A DNA stretch of 19,565 nt from CAYPKW01 sp964411425 (lineage in GTDB: Bacteria; Pseudomonadota; Alphaproteobacteria; Dongiales; Dongiaceae): NCBI GenBank assembly GCA_964411425.1, contig CAYPKW010000048.1, positions 1-19,565 of the forward strand. The letters are read 5' to 3'. The notes under the pieces are model-generated. The model was not told where the DNA came from. It made no database searches and worked only from the letters and a program-made list of their open reading frames with translations. Both the position numbers and the translations under genes were made by a program. Of the stretch, positions 13,806 through 19,565 are shown piece by piece (the stretch's first letter is position 1; each line of letters opens with the position of its first letter).

Positions 13806-15008
13806 TCACCGAAGCGCGCGGCAGGCGCGCTCGATGCGCAGGCACGCCTCGCGCAGCAGCTCCGTCGAAGTGGCGTAGGAGATGCGGAAGAAGGGCGACA
13901 GCCCGAAGGCCGAGCCCTGCACCGCGGCCACTCCCTCGGCTTCGAGCAAGTAGGTCACGAAATCGTCGTCGTTCTTGATCGCCTTGCCCTGCGGCGTCCG
14001 CTTGCCGATCGCCCCGGCGCAGGACGGATAGACATAGAACGCGCCCTCGGGGCGGTGGCAATTGAGGCCCGGCGCCTGGTTCAACATGTCGACCACCATG
14101 TCGCGGCGTTCCTTGAACACCGCGTTGTGACGCTGGATGAAGTCCTGCCGGCCGTTCAACGCCTCCACGGCCGCGGCCTGGCTGATCGAGGCCGGGTTGG
14201 AGGTGCTCTGCGACTGCACCTTGGCGATGGCCTTGATGAGGGCCGCCGGGCCGCCGGCGTAGCCGATGCGCCAGCCGGTCATGCAGTAGGCCTTGCTGAC
14301 GCCGTTCATGGTGAGCGTGCGGTCGTACAGCCGGGGCTCCACCTGGGCCGGGGTGCAGAACTGGAATCCGTCATAGACCAAGTGCTCGTATATGTCGTCG
14401 CTCAACACCCAGACCCGCGGGTGGCGCAACAGCACGTCGGTGAGCGCCTTCATCTCGTCGCGGTCGTAGGCGGCCCCGGTCGGGTTGCTTGGGCTGTTGA
14501 GGATGAGCCATTTTGTCTTCGGCGTGATCGCGGCCTCCAGGTCCTCGGGCCGCAGCTTGAACCGATTGTTCTGGCCGCATGGCACGACGACGGGGGTGCC
14601 CTCGGCCAGCAGCACGATGTCCGGATAGGAGACCCAATACGGCGCCGGGACGATCACCTCGTCGCCGGCCTCGACGCTGGCGAGGATCGCGTTGTAGATC
14701 ACCTGCTTACCGCCGGCGCCCACGGTGATCTGGTCGGGCTTGTAGGAAAGCCCGTTGTCGCGCAGGAACTTGCCGGCAATCGCCTGCTTGAGCTCGGGCG
14801 TGCCGTCCACGTCGGTATATTTCGTCTCGCCGCGCCCGATCGCAGCGACGGCGGCGGCCTTGATGTTGTCCGGCGTGTCGAAGTCGGGCTCGCCGGCGCC
14901 CAAGCCGATCACGTCCCGGCCCGCCGCCTTGAGCTGGCGCGCCTTCTGGGTGACGACGATGGTGGCCGAGGGCTTGATGCGGTCGAGACGGGCGGCGAGG
15001 ATGGACAT
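13806..15008 (-). CDS. Pyridoxal-phosphate aspartate aminotransferase (class I)
   Basis: The enzyme transfers the amino group between aspartate and 2-oxoglutarate; relatives may also use aromatic amino acids or prephenate, so substrate range is not certain. The 400-residue protein has fold type I hallmarks: IGLGAGEPDFDTPDNIK, the Trp125 stacking residue (PAPYWVSYPD), Asn175 in NSPSNPTG, Asp205 and Tyr208 (LSDDIYEH), the Schiff-base Lys239 in NGVSKAYCMTGWRIGYAGG, and Arg in FRISYA near the C-terminus. The frame is open to 15089, but the ATG at 15008 begins MSILAARLDRIKPSATI, the usual family start, with GGAG about 9 bases upstream. A RAYT-like relic lies directly upstream and may affect its promoter. 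Confidence 0.94.
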   Translation of the reverse strand: MSILAARLDRIKPSATIVVTQKARQLKAAGRDVIGLGAGEPDFDTPDNIKAAAVAAIGRGETKYTDVDGTPELKQAIAGKFLRDNGLSYKPDQITVGAGGKQVIYNAILASVEAGDEVIVPAPYWVSYPDIVLLAEGTPVVVPCGQNNRFKLRPEDLEAAITPKTKWLILNSPSNPTGAAYDRDEMKALTDVLLRHPRVWVLSDDIYEHLVYDGFQFCTPAQVEPRLYDRTLTMNGVSKAYCMTGWRIGYAGGPAALIKAIAKVQSQSTSNPASISQAAAVEALNGRQDFIQRHNAVFKERRDMVVDMLNQAPGLNCHRPEGAFYVYPSCAGAIGKRTPQGKAIKNDDDFVTYLLEAEGVAAVQGSAFGLSPFFRISYATSTELLREACLRIERACRALR

Positions 15009-15068
15009 TGCGCTTCTCCGGGGCGGCGCCGCGGACCATAGGCGGATCGCTCCCCGCGCGCAACCGCT

Positions 15069-15088
15069 TGACCCCACAGAAGGGGTCA
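15069..15088. repeat. Short hairpin with the same TGACCCC core as the RAYT relic
   Basis: TGACCCC and GGGGTCA form a perfect 7-bp stem around ACAGAA, just outside the left repeat of the RAYT-like relic, which also carries GGGGTCA at 15096-15102. It looks like a nested or neighbouring remnant of the same palindrome family. Confidence 0.55.
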
Positions 15089-15094
15089 CACAGT

Positions 15095-15118
15095 AGGGGT
15101 CAGGTCTTGCCTTTTGCC
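15095..15118. repeat. Left inverted repeat of the RAYT-like relic
   Basis: This 24-bp arm is an exact reverse complement of 15246-15269. It contains the stop codon of the transposase tail (minus-strand TGA at 15102-15100) and the last codons, AKGKT. Confidence 0.92.
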
Positions 15119-15246
15119 TGGTAGGCCTTTACCAGCCGGCCGACGCGCGACACCGACAGCCCGGCGGCTTCAGTGATCGCGGTCTTTGTATGGCCGCCCT
15201 CCAGGTACGCCAGGGCGATGCCGGCCGCACGACCGCCGGCCCGCTG
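15100..15246 (-). pseudogene. C-terminal fragment of a REP-associated (RAYT-type) transposase
   Basis: On the minus strand this frame reads QRAGGRAAGIALAYLEGGHT, then KTAITEAAGLSVSRVGRLVK, AYQAKGKT and stop, 48 residues. It is a helix-turn-helix resembling the DNA-binding tail of RAYT transposases, which often end with AKGKT or similar just inside their palindromic repeat. There is no start codon in frame and the frame enters the right repeat directly, so the N-terminal catalytic part has been lost. The family assignment rests on motif memory and the repeat context. A fragment of another helix-turn-helix protein is the main alternative. Confidence 0.6.
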
Positions 15247-15269
15247 GCAAAAGGCAAGACCTGACCCCT
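15246..15269. repeat. Right inverted repeat of the RAYT-like relic
   Basis: GGCAAAAGGCAAGACCTGAC and on to CCCT is the exact reverse complement of 15095-15118, followed by a run of T at 15269-15274. Confidence 0.92.
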
Positions 15270-15320
15270 TTTTTGCGCTGCGCGATTTGGCGTTCGCGGC
15301 GACCGTTGACTCACATTTAG

Positions 15321-16427
15321 TTAGTTCAAGACCGCTCGCAGATAGTCGTTCCAGGCGACTTTTAGCTCAGCACTGACGTTGCGCTCGCCGAGAAGCTTTC
15401 GAATTTCCACCTGGAAAACTCGGCGACACTTCGGTCCGATGGTTCCCAACGAGTACACCAACCAGTCGTGCAGGGGCAAGAACCCGATATCGTGTCCTTG
15501 GGCGAAGTATTGCCTGGCGGTCGTCCGTGCCTCAACGGCTGGCGAGCTCGCCGAATACAGGAACAGATAGTCCGCAATGCCGTGTGACAGGATCTTCGTC
15601 TGGAAGGTCGCGATGACGCGAGAGCGGTCCACAGGACGTTCGGTGACTTCAACCGCCAGCACGATCTCGCCGCCCTCACGAACTGTGATGTCGCCGCCAG
15701 CACCGGCGGCACGATCCGATACATTGATGCCCTGCCATTCGATGGTCCAGGGCAGCCCGAAGCACTCCTTGATTGTACGGAACATCGCAACGGCAAGCAG
15801 TACGGCCAGCAGCCCACCGCTGCGGTGCGAGAGCAGCTTGTCGAGTAATGCGCCGAGTTGTTCCAGGCTGAGCCGGCCGACTTGGTGCAACGGGACATCA
15901 GCCGTCTGACGGAGCTCCACGAATCGGTAGAGCAAGTGCGCCGTAAGCGCTTCTAGTCGCTGACCTTGGGCCGCCTCCAACGCCCCAATATAGTGCAGCA
16001 TTGCCGCGTACCCGCGTTTGTCGCGGACTCCGCGGGCGGTATCTCCGTTGAAGACGACGCTGCGGCGGAACATCGCCAGGTACGGGCCTTTGGAGCAGGG
16101 AATCATTCGCTCCCGCAGAAAGGGATTGACAACCCGCTCGTCGAGAGTTCGGCCGTTAAACGCGCCTTGGCCGTGCTTCACGTACGGGTAGCGGATGTTG
16201 ACCGCAGGGTCCACGAACCGGGCCAACGCGCATCCGAGCAGCGCTTCGCGGAAAGATTGCGTCTTGGAGGCGAACAACCGGTCCGCGGCCCGTCGGATTC
16301 CGTTCGAAACCGCCGGCGGCTTTCCGTCCCGAAACGCCTCCTCAGCCGCTCCAAAAAACTGCTCGAGAATCCGTCGCGCTTTCTCGTAATCCAGCGACGA
16401 GGGTCTTCCTTTCACGGCTCGCGCCAT
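15321..16427 (-). CDS. Type II restriction endonuclease, SacI-like family
   Basis: A 368-residue protein directly downstream of an adenine methylase, with a 3-base gap, so the two form a restriction-modification operon. The middle part has KTQSFREALLGCALARFVDP and TLDERVVNPFLRERMIPCSK. The likely nuclease core is GGDITVREGGEIVLAVEVTE, with Asp246 and Glu260 spaced like a PD-(D/E)XK site; the position of the usual Lys is Thr262, which would be atypical. It continues with RSRVIATFQTKILSHGIADY. I associate this pattern with the SacI-family restriction enzymes, with moderate confidence; the recognition sequence cannot be read. The frame is intact. GC content is visibly lower than in neighbouring housekeeping genes, consistent with acquisition. 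Confidence 0.75.
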   Translation of the reverse strand: MARAVKGRPSSLDYEKARRILEQFFGAAEEAFRDGKPPAVSNGIRRAADRLFASKTQSFREALLGCALARFVDPAVNIRYPYVKHGQGAFNGRTLDERVVNPFLRERMIPCSKGPYLAMFRRSVVFNGDTARGVRDKRGYAAMLHYIGALEAAQGQRLEALTAHLLYRFVELRQTADVPLHQVGRLSLEQLGALLDKLLSHRSGGLLAVLLAVAMFRTIKECFGLPWTIEWQGINVSDRAAGAGGDITVREGGEIVLAVEVTERPVDRSRVIATFQTKILSHGIADYLFLYSASSPAVEARTTARQYFAQGHDIGFLPLHDWLVYSLGTIGPKCRRVFQVEIRKLLGERNVSAELKVAWNDYLRAVLN

Positions 16428-16430
16428 GGG

Positions 16431-17306
16431 TCAGTAATTCATCCACAAACACTCTTGGCGCGGCTTTTTGATCGAATGACAGTTCTTGACCGGCGCGTCG
16501 TAGCGGCGCCAACCCTTGTATAGGCGATCCATTAGGTCGCAGCGGTAGCCCGAGACGGCAACATTCCCTTTGCATTGGGCCAGGGTCGTTGCCAGCGTGA
16601 TGTGCTCGCCTTCGTCGAGCTCGAATCCGTACGCGCTGCTGTCGCCGCGGGTTTCGTGAAGGTACGGCGGATCGCAGTAGAACAGCGTAGCGGGTCCGTC
16701 GTAGAGCCGGATCGCGTCGACGGCGGGACGGTTTTCGATCTGCACGCGCAAGAGGCGCTCGGCTATTTCCGGCAGGCTGTCGACGCCCCCGAGCCACCGG
16801 GAAATGACACCCGACATGCCGGCCCTGCTGGTGTTCCTGCAGTTCGCCCACCGCCCAAGTGTGGAAGTCTGGGCGAGGCCCGTGCGCGTCTGCCGCGCCC
16901 GCACGTAGAAGTGTCGAGCGCGCTCCAGGGGCGAGGGCCGGCGGCCCCGCCCGACCACCGCCCGATAGAACTCCTCGCGTGAGAACGGCGTCAGCGCGAT
17001 GCCGCGCACGAGCTCTTCCGGCATATCGCGAAGGACATGGAAGAAATTCACGACATCGCCGTCGATGTCGTTGTACGTCTCGATGGGCGACGGCTCGCGG
17101 TTGAGCAAGACGGCCGCCGAGCCTGCGAACGGCTCGCAATAGTGGTGCGCCCGCGGCAATAGCGGCAACAGCCACTCGAGATGGTTGAACTTGCCGCCGT
17201 ACCACCCAAAAACGATGAGGTTTCGCCGCCGCCGCCGCCGCGCGATAGGCAGCGCGTCGAACTCCAACTGGTCCAAGTAGATCGGCGACAGGTTCCCCTT
17301 GGCCAT
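16431..17306 (-). CDS. D12-class DNA N6-adenine methyltransferase
   Basis: The protein methylates adenine at a specific DNA site, most likely to protect host DNA from the adjoining endonuclease. D12-class motifs appear in order: FGWYGGKF (33-40), the S-adenosylmethionine motif YCEPFAGSAAVLLNRE (56-71), ETYNDIDGDVVNFFHVLRD (76-94), and catalytic FYCDPPYLHE (209-218). The C-terminus has NVAVSGYRCDLMDRLYKGWR. The frame is open to a TTG at 17369, but the ATG at 17306 (291 residues) has GGGGGG about 6 bases upstream and starts just before the conserved domain. A run of six arginines (residues 23-28) comes from a CGC/CCG repeat in the DNA. It follows tyrS by 66 bases on the same strand. Confidence 0.92.
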   Translation of the reverse strand: MAKGNLSPIYLDQLEFDALPIARRRRRRNLIVFGWYGGKFNHLEWLLPLLPRAHHYCEPFAGSAAVLLNREPSPIETYNDIDGDVVNFFHVLRDMPEELVRGIALTPFSREEFYRAVVGRGRRPSPLERARHFYVRARQTRTGLAQTSTLGRWANCRNTSRAGMSGVISRWLGGVDSLPEIAERLLRVQIENRPAVDAIRLYDGPATLFYCDPPYLHETRGDSSAYGFELDEGEHITLATTLAQCKGNVAVSGYRCDLMDRLYKGWRRYDAPVKNCHSIKKPRQECLWMNY

Positions 17307-17372
17307 GCGGCCCCCAATAAATTGGTGTTCTTGTTTTGTACCAGACCGGTTTCGACTGGTCAAGCGCAAATC

Positions 17373-18626
17373 CTACACCGCCCGCACCAGCGCGTGGCGC
17401 TTCTTACCGGCGGAGAGCTTGATGACGCCGTCGGAGGAAAGGTCGGCCAGGGTGACGGCTTGCGTCTCGTCGGCCAGAACGCGGTCGTTGAGCCTGGCCC
17501 CGCCGCCCTTGATGAGCCGGCGCGCCTCGGCGTTGCTGGCGGCAAGGCCGGCGCGGCGCACGAGGTCGAAGGCGGGGACGCCTCTTTTGAGCTCCCGGCG
17601 CGGCACGTCGATGGTCGGCAGCGCCTGGCCCGCGGCGCCTTCGACGAAAGTTTGCCGGGCGGTCTGCGCCGCTTCCTCGGCGGCGGCGCGGCCGTGGGCG
17701 AGCGCGGTCGCCTCGGTTGCGAGGCGGACCTTGGCGTCGTTGATCTCCGCGCCCGCCAGGCGCTCCAGCCGCTCGATCTCGCCCTGGGGCAGGTCGGTGA
17801 ACAACCTGAGGAAGCGGCCGACGTCGGCGTCCTCCGTGTTGCGCCAGTACTGCCAATACTCGTACGCCGACAGCCGCTCGGGATCGAGCCAAACGGCGCC
17901 GGCGGCGGTCTTGCCCATCTTGGCGCCCGAGGACGTGGTGATGAGCGGCGTGGTCAGGCCGTAGAGCGCGGCATTGTCGGCGCGCCGGCCGAGCTCGATG
18001 CCGTTGACGATGTTGCCCCACTGGTCCGAGCCCCCCATCTGCAGCGTGCAGCGATGGCGCCGGTGCAACTCCACGAAGTCATAGGCCTGCAACACCATGT
18101 AGTTGAACTCGAGGAAACTGAGCGGCTGCTCGCGCTCGAGCCTCGTTTTCACGCTGTCGAAGGTGAGCATCCGGTTGACCGAGAAGTGGCGCCCGTACTC
18201 GCGCAGGAACGGGATCAGCGCGAGCCGGTCGAGCCACAGCGCGTTGTCCACCATGACGGCGTCGGTGGGCCCGTCGCCGAACGCAAGGAAACGCCTGAAG
18301 ATGCGCTCGATGCCGGCGATGTTGGCGGCGATCTCGGCGTCGCTCAACAGCCGGCGCGTCTCGTCCCGGCCCGAGGGGTCGCCCACCTTGGTGGTGCCGC
18401 CGCCCATCAGCACGATCGGCTTGTGGCCGGTGCGCTGGAACAGGCGCAGCAGCATGATCGAGACCAGGCTGCCCACGTGCAACGAGGGGGCGGTGGCGTC
18501 GAAGCCGATGTAGGCGACGACGGCGCCCTCGGCCGCCGCGGCATCGAGGCCCTCGCCGTCGGTGCATTGCTGCACGAAGCCGCGCGCCGTCGCCTCCTGG
18601 AGAAACTTCGACCTGAGCGGCATCAT
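17373..18626 (-). CDS. tyrS: Tyrosine-tRNA ligase
   Basis: TyrRS attaches tyrosine to tRNA-Tyr in the cytoplasm. The class I motifs are present: the HIGH-equivalent HVGS at 50-53 (GFDATAPSLHVGSLVSIMLL) and the KMSKS-equivalent KMGKT at 236-240 (SSGAKMGKTAAGAVWLD). Tyrosine- and tRNA-binding segments include FLEFNYMVLQAYDF and QMGGSDQWGNIVNG. A C-terminal S4 RNA-binding domain follows (FDLVRRAGLAASNAEARRLI, KGGGARLNDRVL). The frame is open to 19472, but only the ATG at 18626 gives the normal 417 residues, and the longer form would run through the divergent anmK gene. No strong Shine-Dalgarno is visible. The tyrS/anmK divergent pair is common in Alphaproteobacteria. Confidence 0.97.
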   Translation of the reverse strand: MMPLRSKFLQEATARGFVQQCTDGEGLDAAAAEGAVVAYIGFDATAPSLHVGSLVSIMLLRLFQRTGHKPIVLMGGGTTKVGDPSGRDETRRLLSDAEIAANIAGIERIFRRFLAFGDGPTDAVMVDNALWLDRLALIPFLREYGRHFSVNRMLTFDSVKTRLEREQPLSFLEFNYMVLQAYDFVELHRRHRCTLQMGGSDQWGNIVNGIELGRRADNAALYGLTTPLITTSSGAKMGKTAAGAVWLDPERLSAYEYWQYWRNTEDADVGRFLRLFTDLPQGEIERLERLAGAEINDAKVRLATEATALAHGRAAAEEAAQTARQTFVEGAAGQALPTIDVPRRELKRGVPAFDLVRRAGLAASNAEARRLIKGGGARLNDRVLADETQAVTLADLSSDGVIKLSAGKKRHALVRAV

Positions 18627-18713
18627 CGTCGATTCGCAACCGTCGGATAGGCTTGGTCCCGCGGACGCGGTCCTGTAACACAGTCGACCCCGACCGACAA
18701 TCGCGAGGGCCGC

Positions 18714-19565
18714 ATGGTCGAGAACGAATCCAAGCTGGCGCTCGGCCTGATGAGCGGCACGTCGCGCGACGGCATCGACGCGGCGCTCGTCACCACCGAT
18801 GGGCGCCGGAGGTTCGCCGCGGGCCCCGCCCTGACTCGGCCGTTCGACGCCGCGTTCCGCGCCCGGCTCTCGGGCGTGATGGGTGGGCAGGGGCCGGTCG
18901 GCGAGGTCGAGCGCGAGCTGACGCTGCTTCACGCCGAAGCCGTGCAGCGGCTGCTTGAAAGCGCCGCGGTGCCACGGGAGCGAGTGGCCGTGCTCGGCTT
19001 CCATGGCCAGACCATCCTGCACGATCCCCTGCGTCGCCGCACCTGGCAGATCGGCGACGGCGCGCTGTTGGCCGAGCGCGTCGGCATCGACGTGGTGAAC
19101 GACTTCCGCAGCCGCGACGTGGCCGAGGGCGGACACGGCGCGCCGCTGGCGCCGCTGTTTCATGCGCTGCTGGCGCGGGACCTGGAGAAGCCGCTCGCGG
19201 TGCTCAACCTGGGCGGGGTGGCGAACGTGACCTGGATCGGTCCCGGCGGTCCGGAGGATATCGTCGCCTTCGACACCGGGCCGGGCAACGCGCTCATCGA
19301 CGACTGGGCGATGCGCCACACGGGCCGGCCGCTCGACCGCGACGGCACGCTGGCGCGCGCCGGCCGGATCGATCCGGCGGCGCTCGAGCGGCTGCTGGCG
19401 CACGAGTATTTCCGCCTTCCCGCCCCCAAGTCGCTCGACCGCGACGCCTTCGACGTGAAGCGGCTCGCCCATCTCGCCGCGGCCGACGGCGCCGCCACGC
19501 TGGTGGCGTTCACCGCGGGCGCGGCGGCGCGCGCGGCGGAGCGGTTCCCGGCGCCGCCGCTGCGT
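18714..19565 (+). CDS. anmK: Anhydro-N-acetylmuramic acid kinase (partial, runs off the window)
   Basis: AnmK opens the anhydro ring and phosphorylates 1,6-anhydro-MurNAc to MurNAc-6-phosphate, recycling cell-wall fragments. The 284 residues present begin MVENESKLALGLMSGTSRDG, with the family phosphate-binding LMSGTSRDGID motif. They continue with LGFHGQTILHDP, VNDFRSRDVAEGGHGAPLAP, LNLGGVANVTWI and the catalytic-region motif FDTGPGNALIDDW. The ATG has GAGGG about 6 bases upstream. Roughly 80 to 90 residues are missing at the window end. It is divergent from tyrS across an 87-base spacer. Confidence 0.96.
   Translation, partial: MVENESKLALGLMSGTSRDGIDAALVTTDGRRRFAAGPALTRPFDAAFRARLSGVMGGQGPVGEVERELTLLHAEAVQRLLESAAVPRERVAVLGFHGQTILHDPLRRRTWQIGDGALLAERVGIDVVNDFRSRDVAEGGHGAPLAPLFHALLARDLEKPLAVLNLGGVANVTWIGPGGPEDIVAFDTGPGNALIDDWAMRHTGRPLDRDGTLARAGRIDPAALERLLAHEYFRLPAPKSLDRDAFDVKRLAHLAAADGAATLVAFTAGAAARAAERFPAPPLR

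Larger units (their letters stand above)
15095..15269. mobile_element. Decayed RAYT-like element between perfect 24-bp inverted repeats
   Basis: AGGGGTCAGGTCTTGCCTTT and on (15095-15118) is repeated as an exact reverse complement at 15246-15269, 24 of 24 bases. Between them is only the C-terminal coding tail of what looks like a REP-associated tyrosine transposase. The catalytic Y1 domain is absent, so this is a deletion relic. It fills the gap of about 310 bases between the aminotransferase start and the restriction gene; the rest of that gap shows nothing I can identify. Confidence 0.7.

Noticed and set aside
15129..15314. 61-residue minus-strand frame in the RAYT-like relic
   Set aside because: The neighbouring frame gives the helix-turn-helix tail that ends inside the repeat; this one is an off-frame reading.
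17224..17242. CGC/CCG repeat tract as a CRISPR or regulatory repeat
   Set aside because: It is a short trinucleotide run coding for six arginines inside the methylase gene, without spacers.
18627..19472. N-terminal extension of tyrS (open frame to 19472)
   Set aside because: The extension lies opposite anmK and has no domain; tyrS at 18626 already has full family length.

Overview
The window is high-GC, densely packed bacterial DNA with housekeeping genes in an order typical of Alphaproteobacteria: yqeY divergent from carA-carB, then greA, an Lrp-type regulator divergent from trxB, a LysR regulator of the LsrB/VtlR type beside trxB, and tyrS divergent from anmK. The protein sequences (LysR beginning MDWDKL, a divergent EF-G paralogue, a two-gene-width carAB operon) fit a Rhodospirillales/Rhizobiales-like organism. 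This placement is inference; no rRNA or marker search was possible.

Layout. 1-650: yqeY (minus) and the shared yqeY/carA control region. 686-6147: carA and carB, separated by about 1 kb instead of the few tens of bases usual for this operon. The gap holds two different small elements, each made of one PD-(D/E)XK-type mini-gene between inverted repeats: a GxxExxY gene killed by a stop codon (1913-2367) and an intact DUF559 (Vsr-like) gene (2451-2897). A degraded 49-bp copy of the first codons of carB lies just before the second element, and carB now takes its Shine-Dalgarno sequence from that element's repeat. 6229-7204: greA convergent with an Lrp/AsnC regulator. 7369-10828: a redox and stress group, trxB, lysR, msrP (periplasmic methionine sulfoxide reductase) and dps. 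10963-13791: an EF-G-like GTPase with altered catalytic residues, divergent from an ExoD-family membrane protein. 13806-15008: an aspartate aminotransferase. 15069-15269: the decayed tail of a RAYT-like transposase between perfect 24-bp inverted repeats. 15321-17306: a type II restriction-modification pair (SacI-like nuclease plus D12-class adenine methylase), of visibly lower GC, downstream of tyrS. 18714-end: anmK, cut by the window edge.

How the parts relate. CarA and CarB together make carbamoyl phosphate for pyrimidines and arginine. TrxB, MsrP and Dps deal with thiol, methionine and iron/peroxide stress, with the LysR protein a likely local regulator. The most unusual part is the carA-carB gap. 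Two unrelated families of nuclease-like mini-genes, each with its own inverted repeats, have stacked in one operon, and the second is bounded by a long imperfect direct repeat that looks like an old target duplication. The RAYT relic at 15.1 kb has a similar gene-plus-palindrome design. The restriction-modification pair next to that relic looks acquired.
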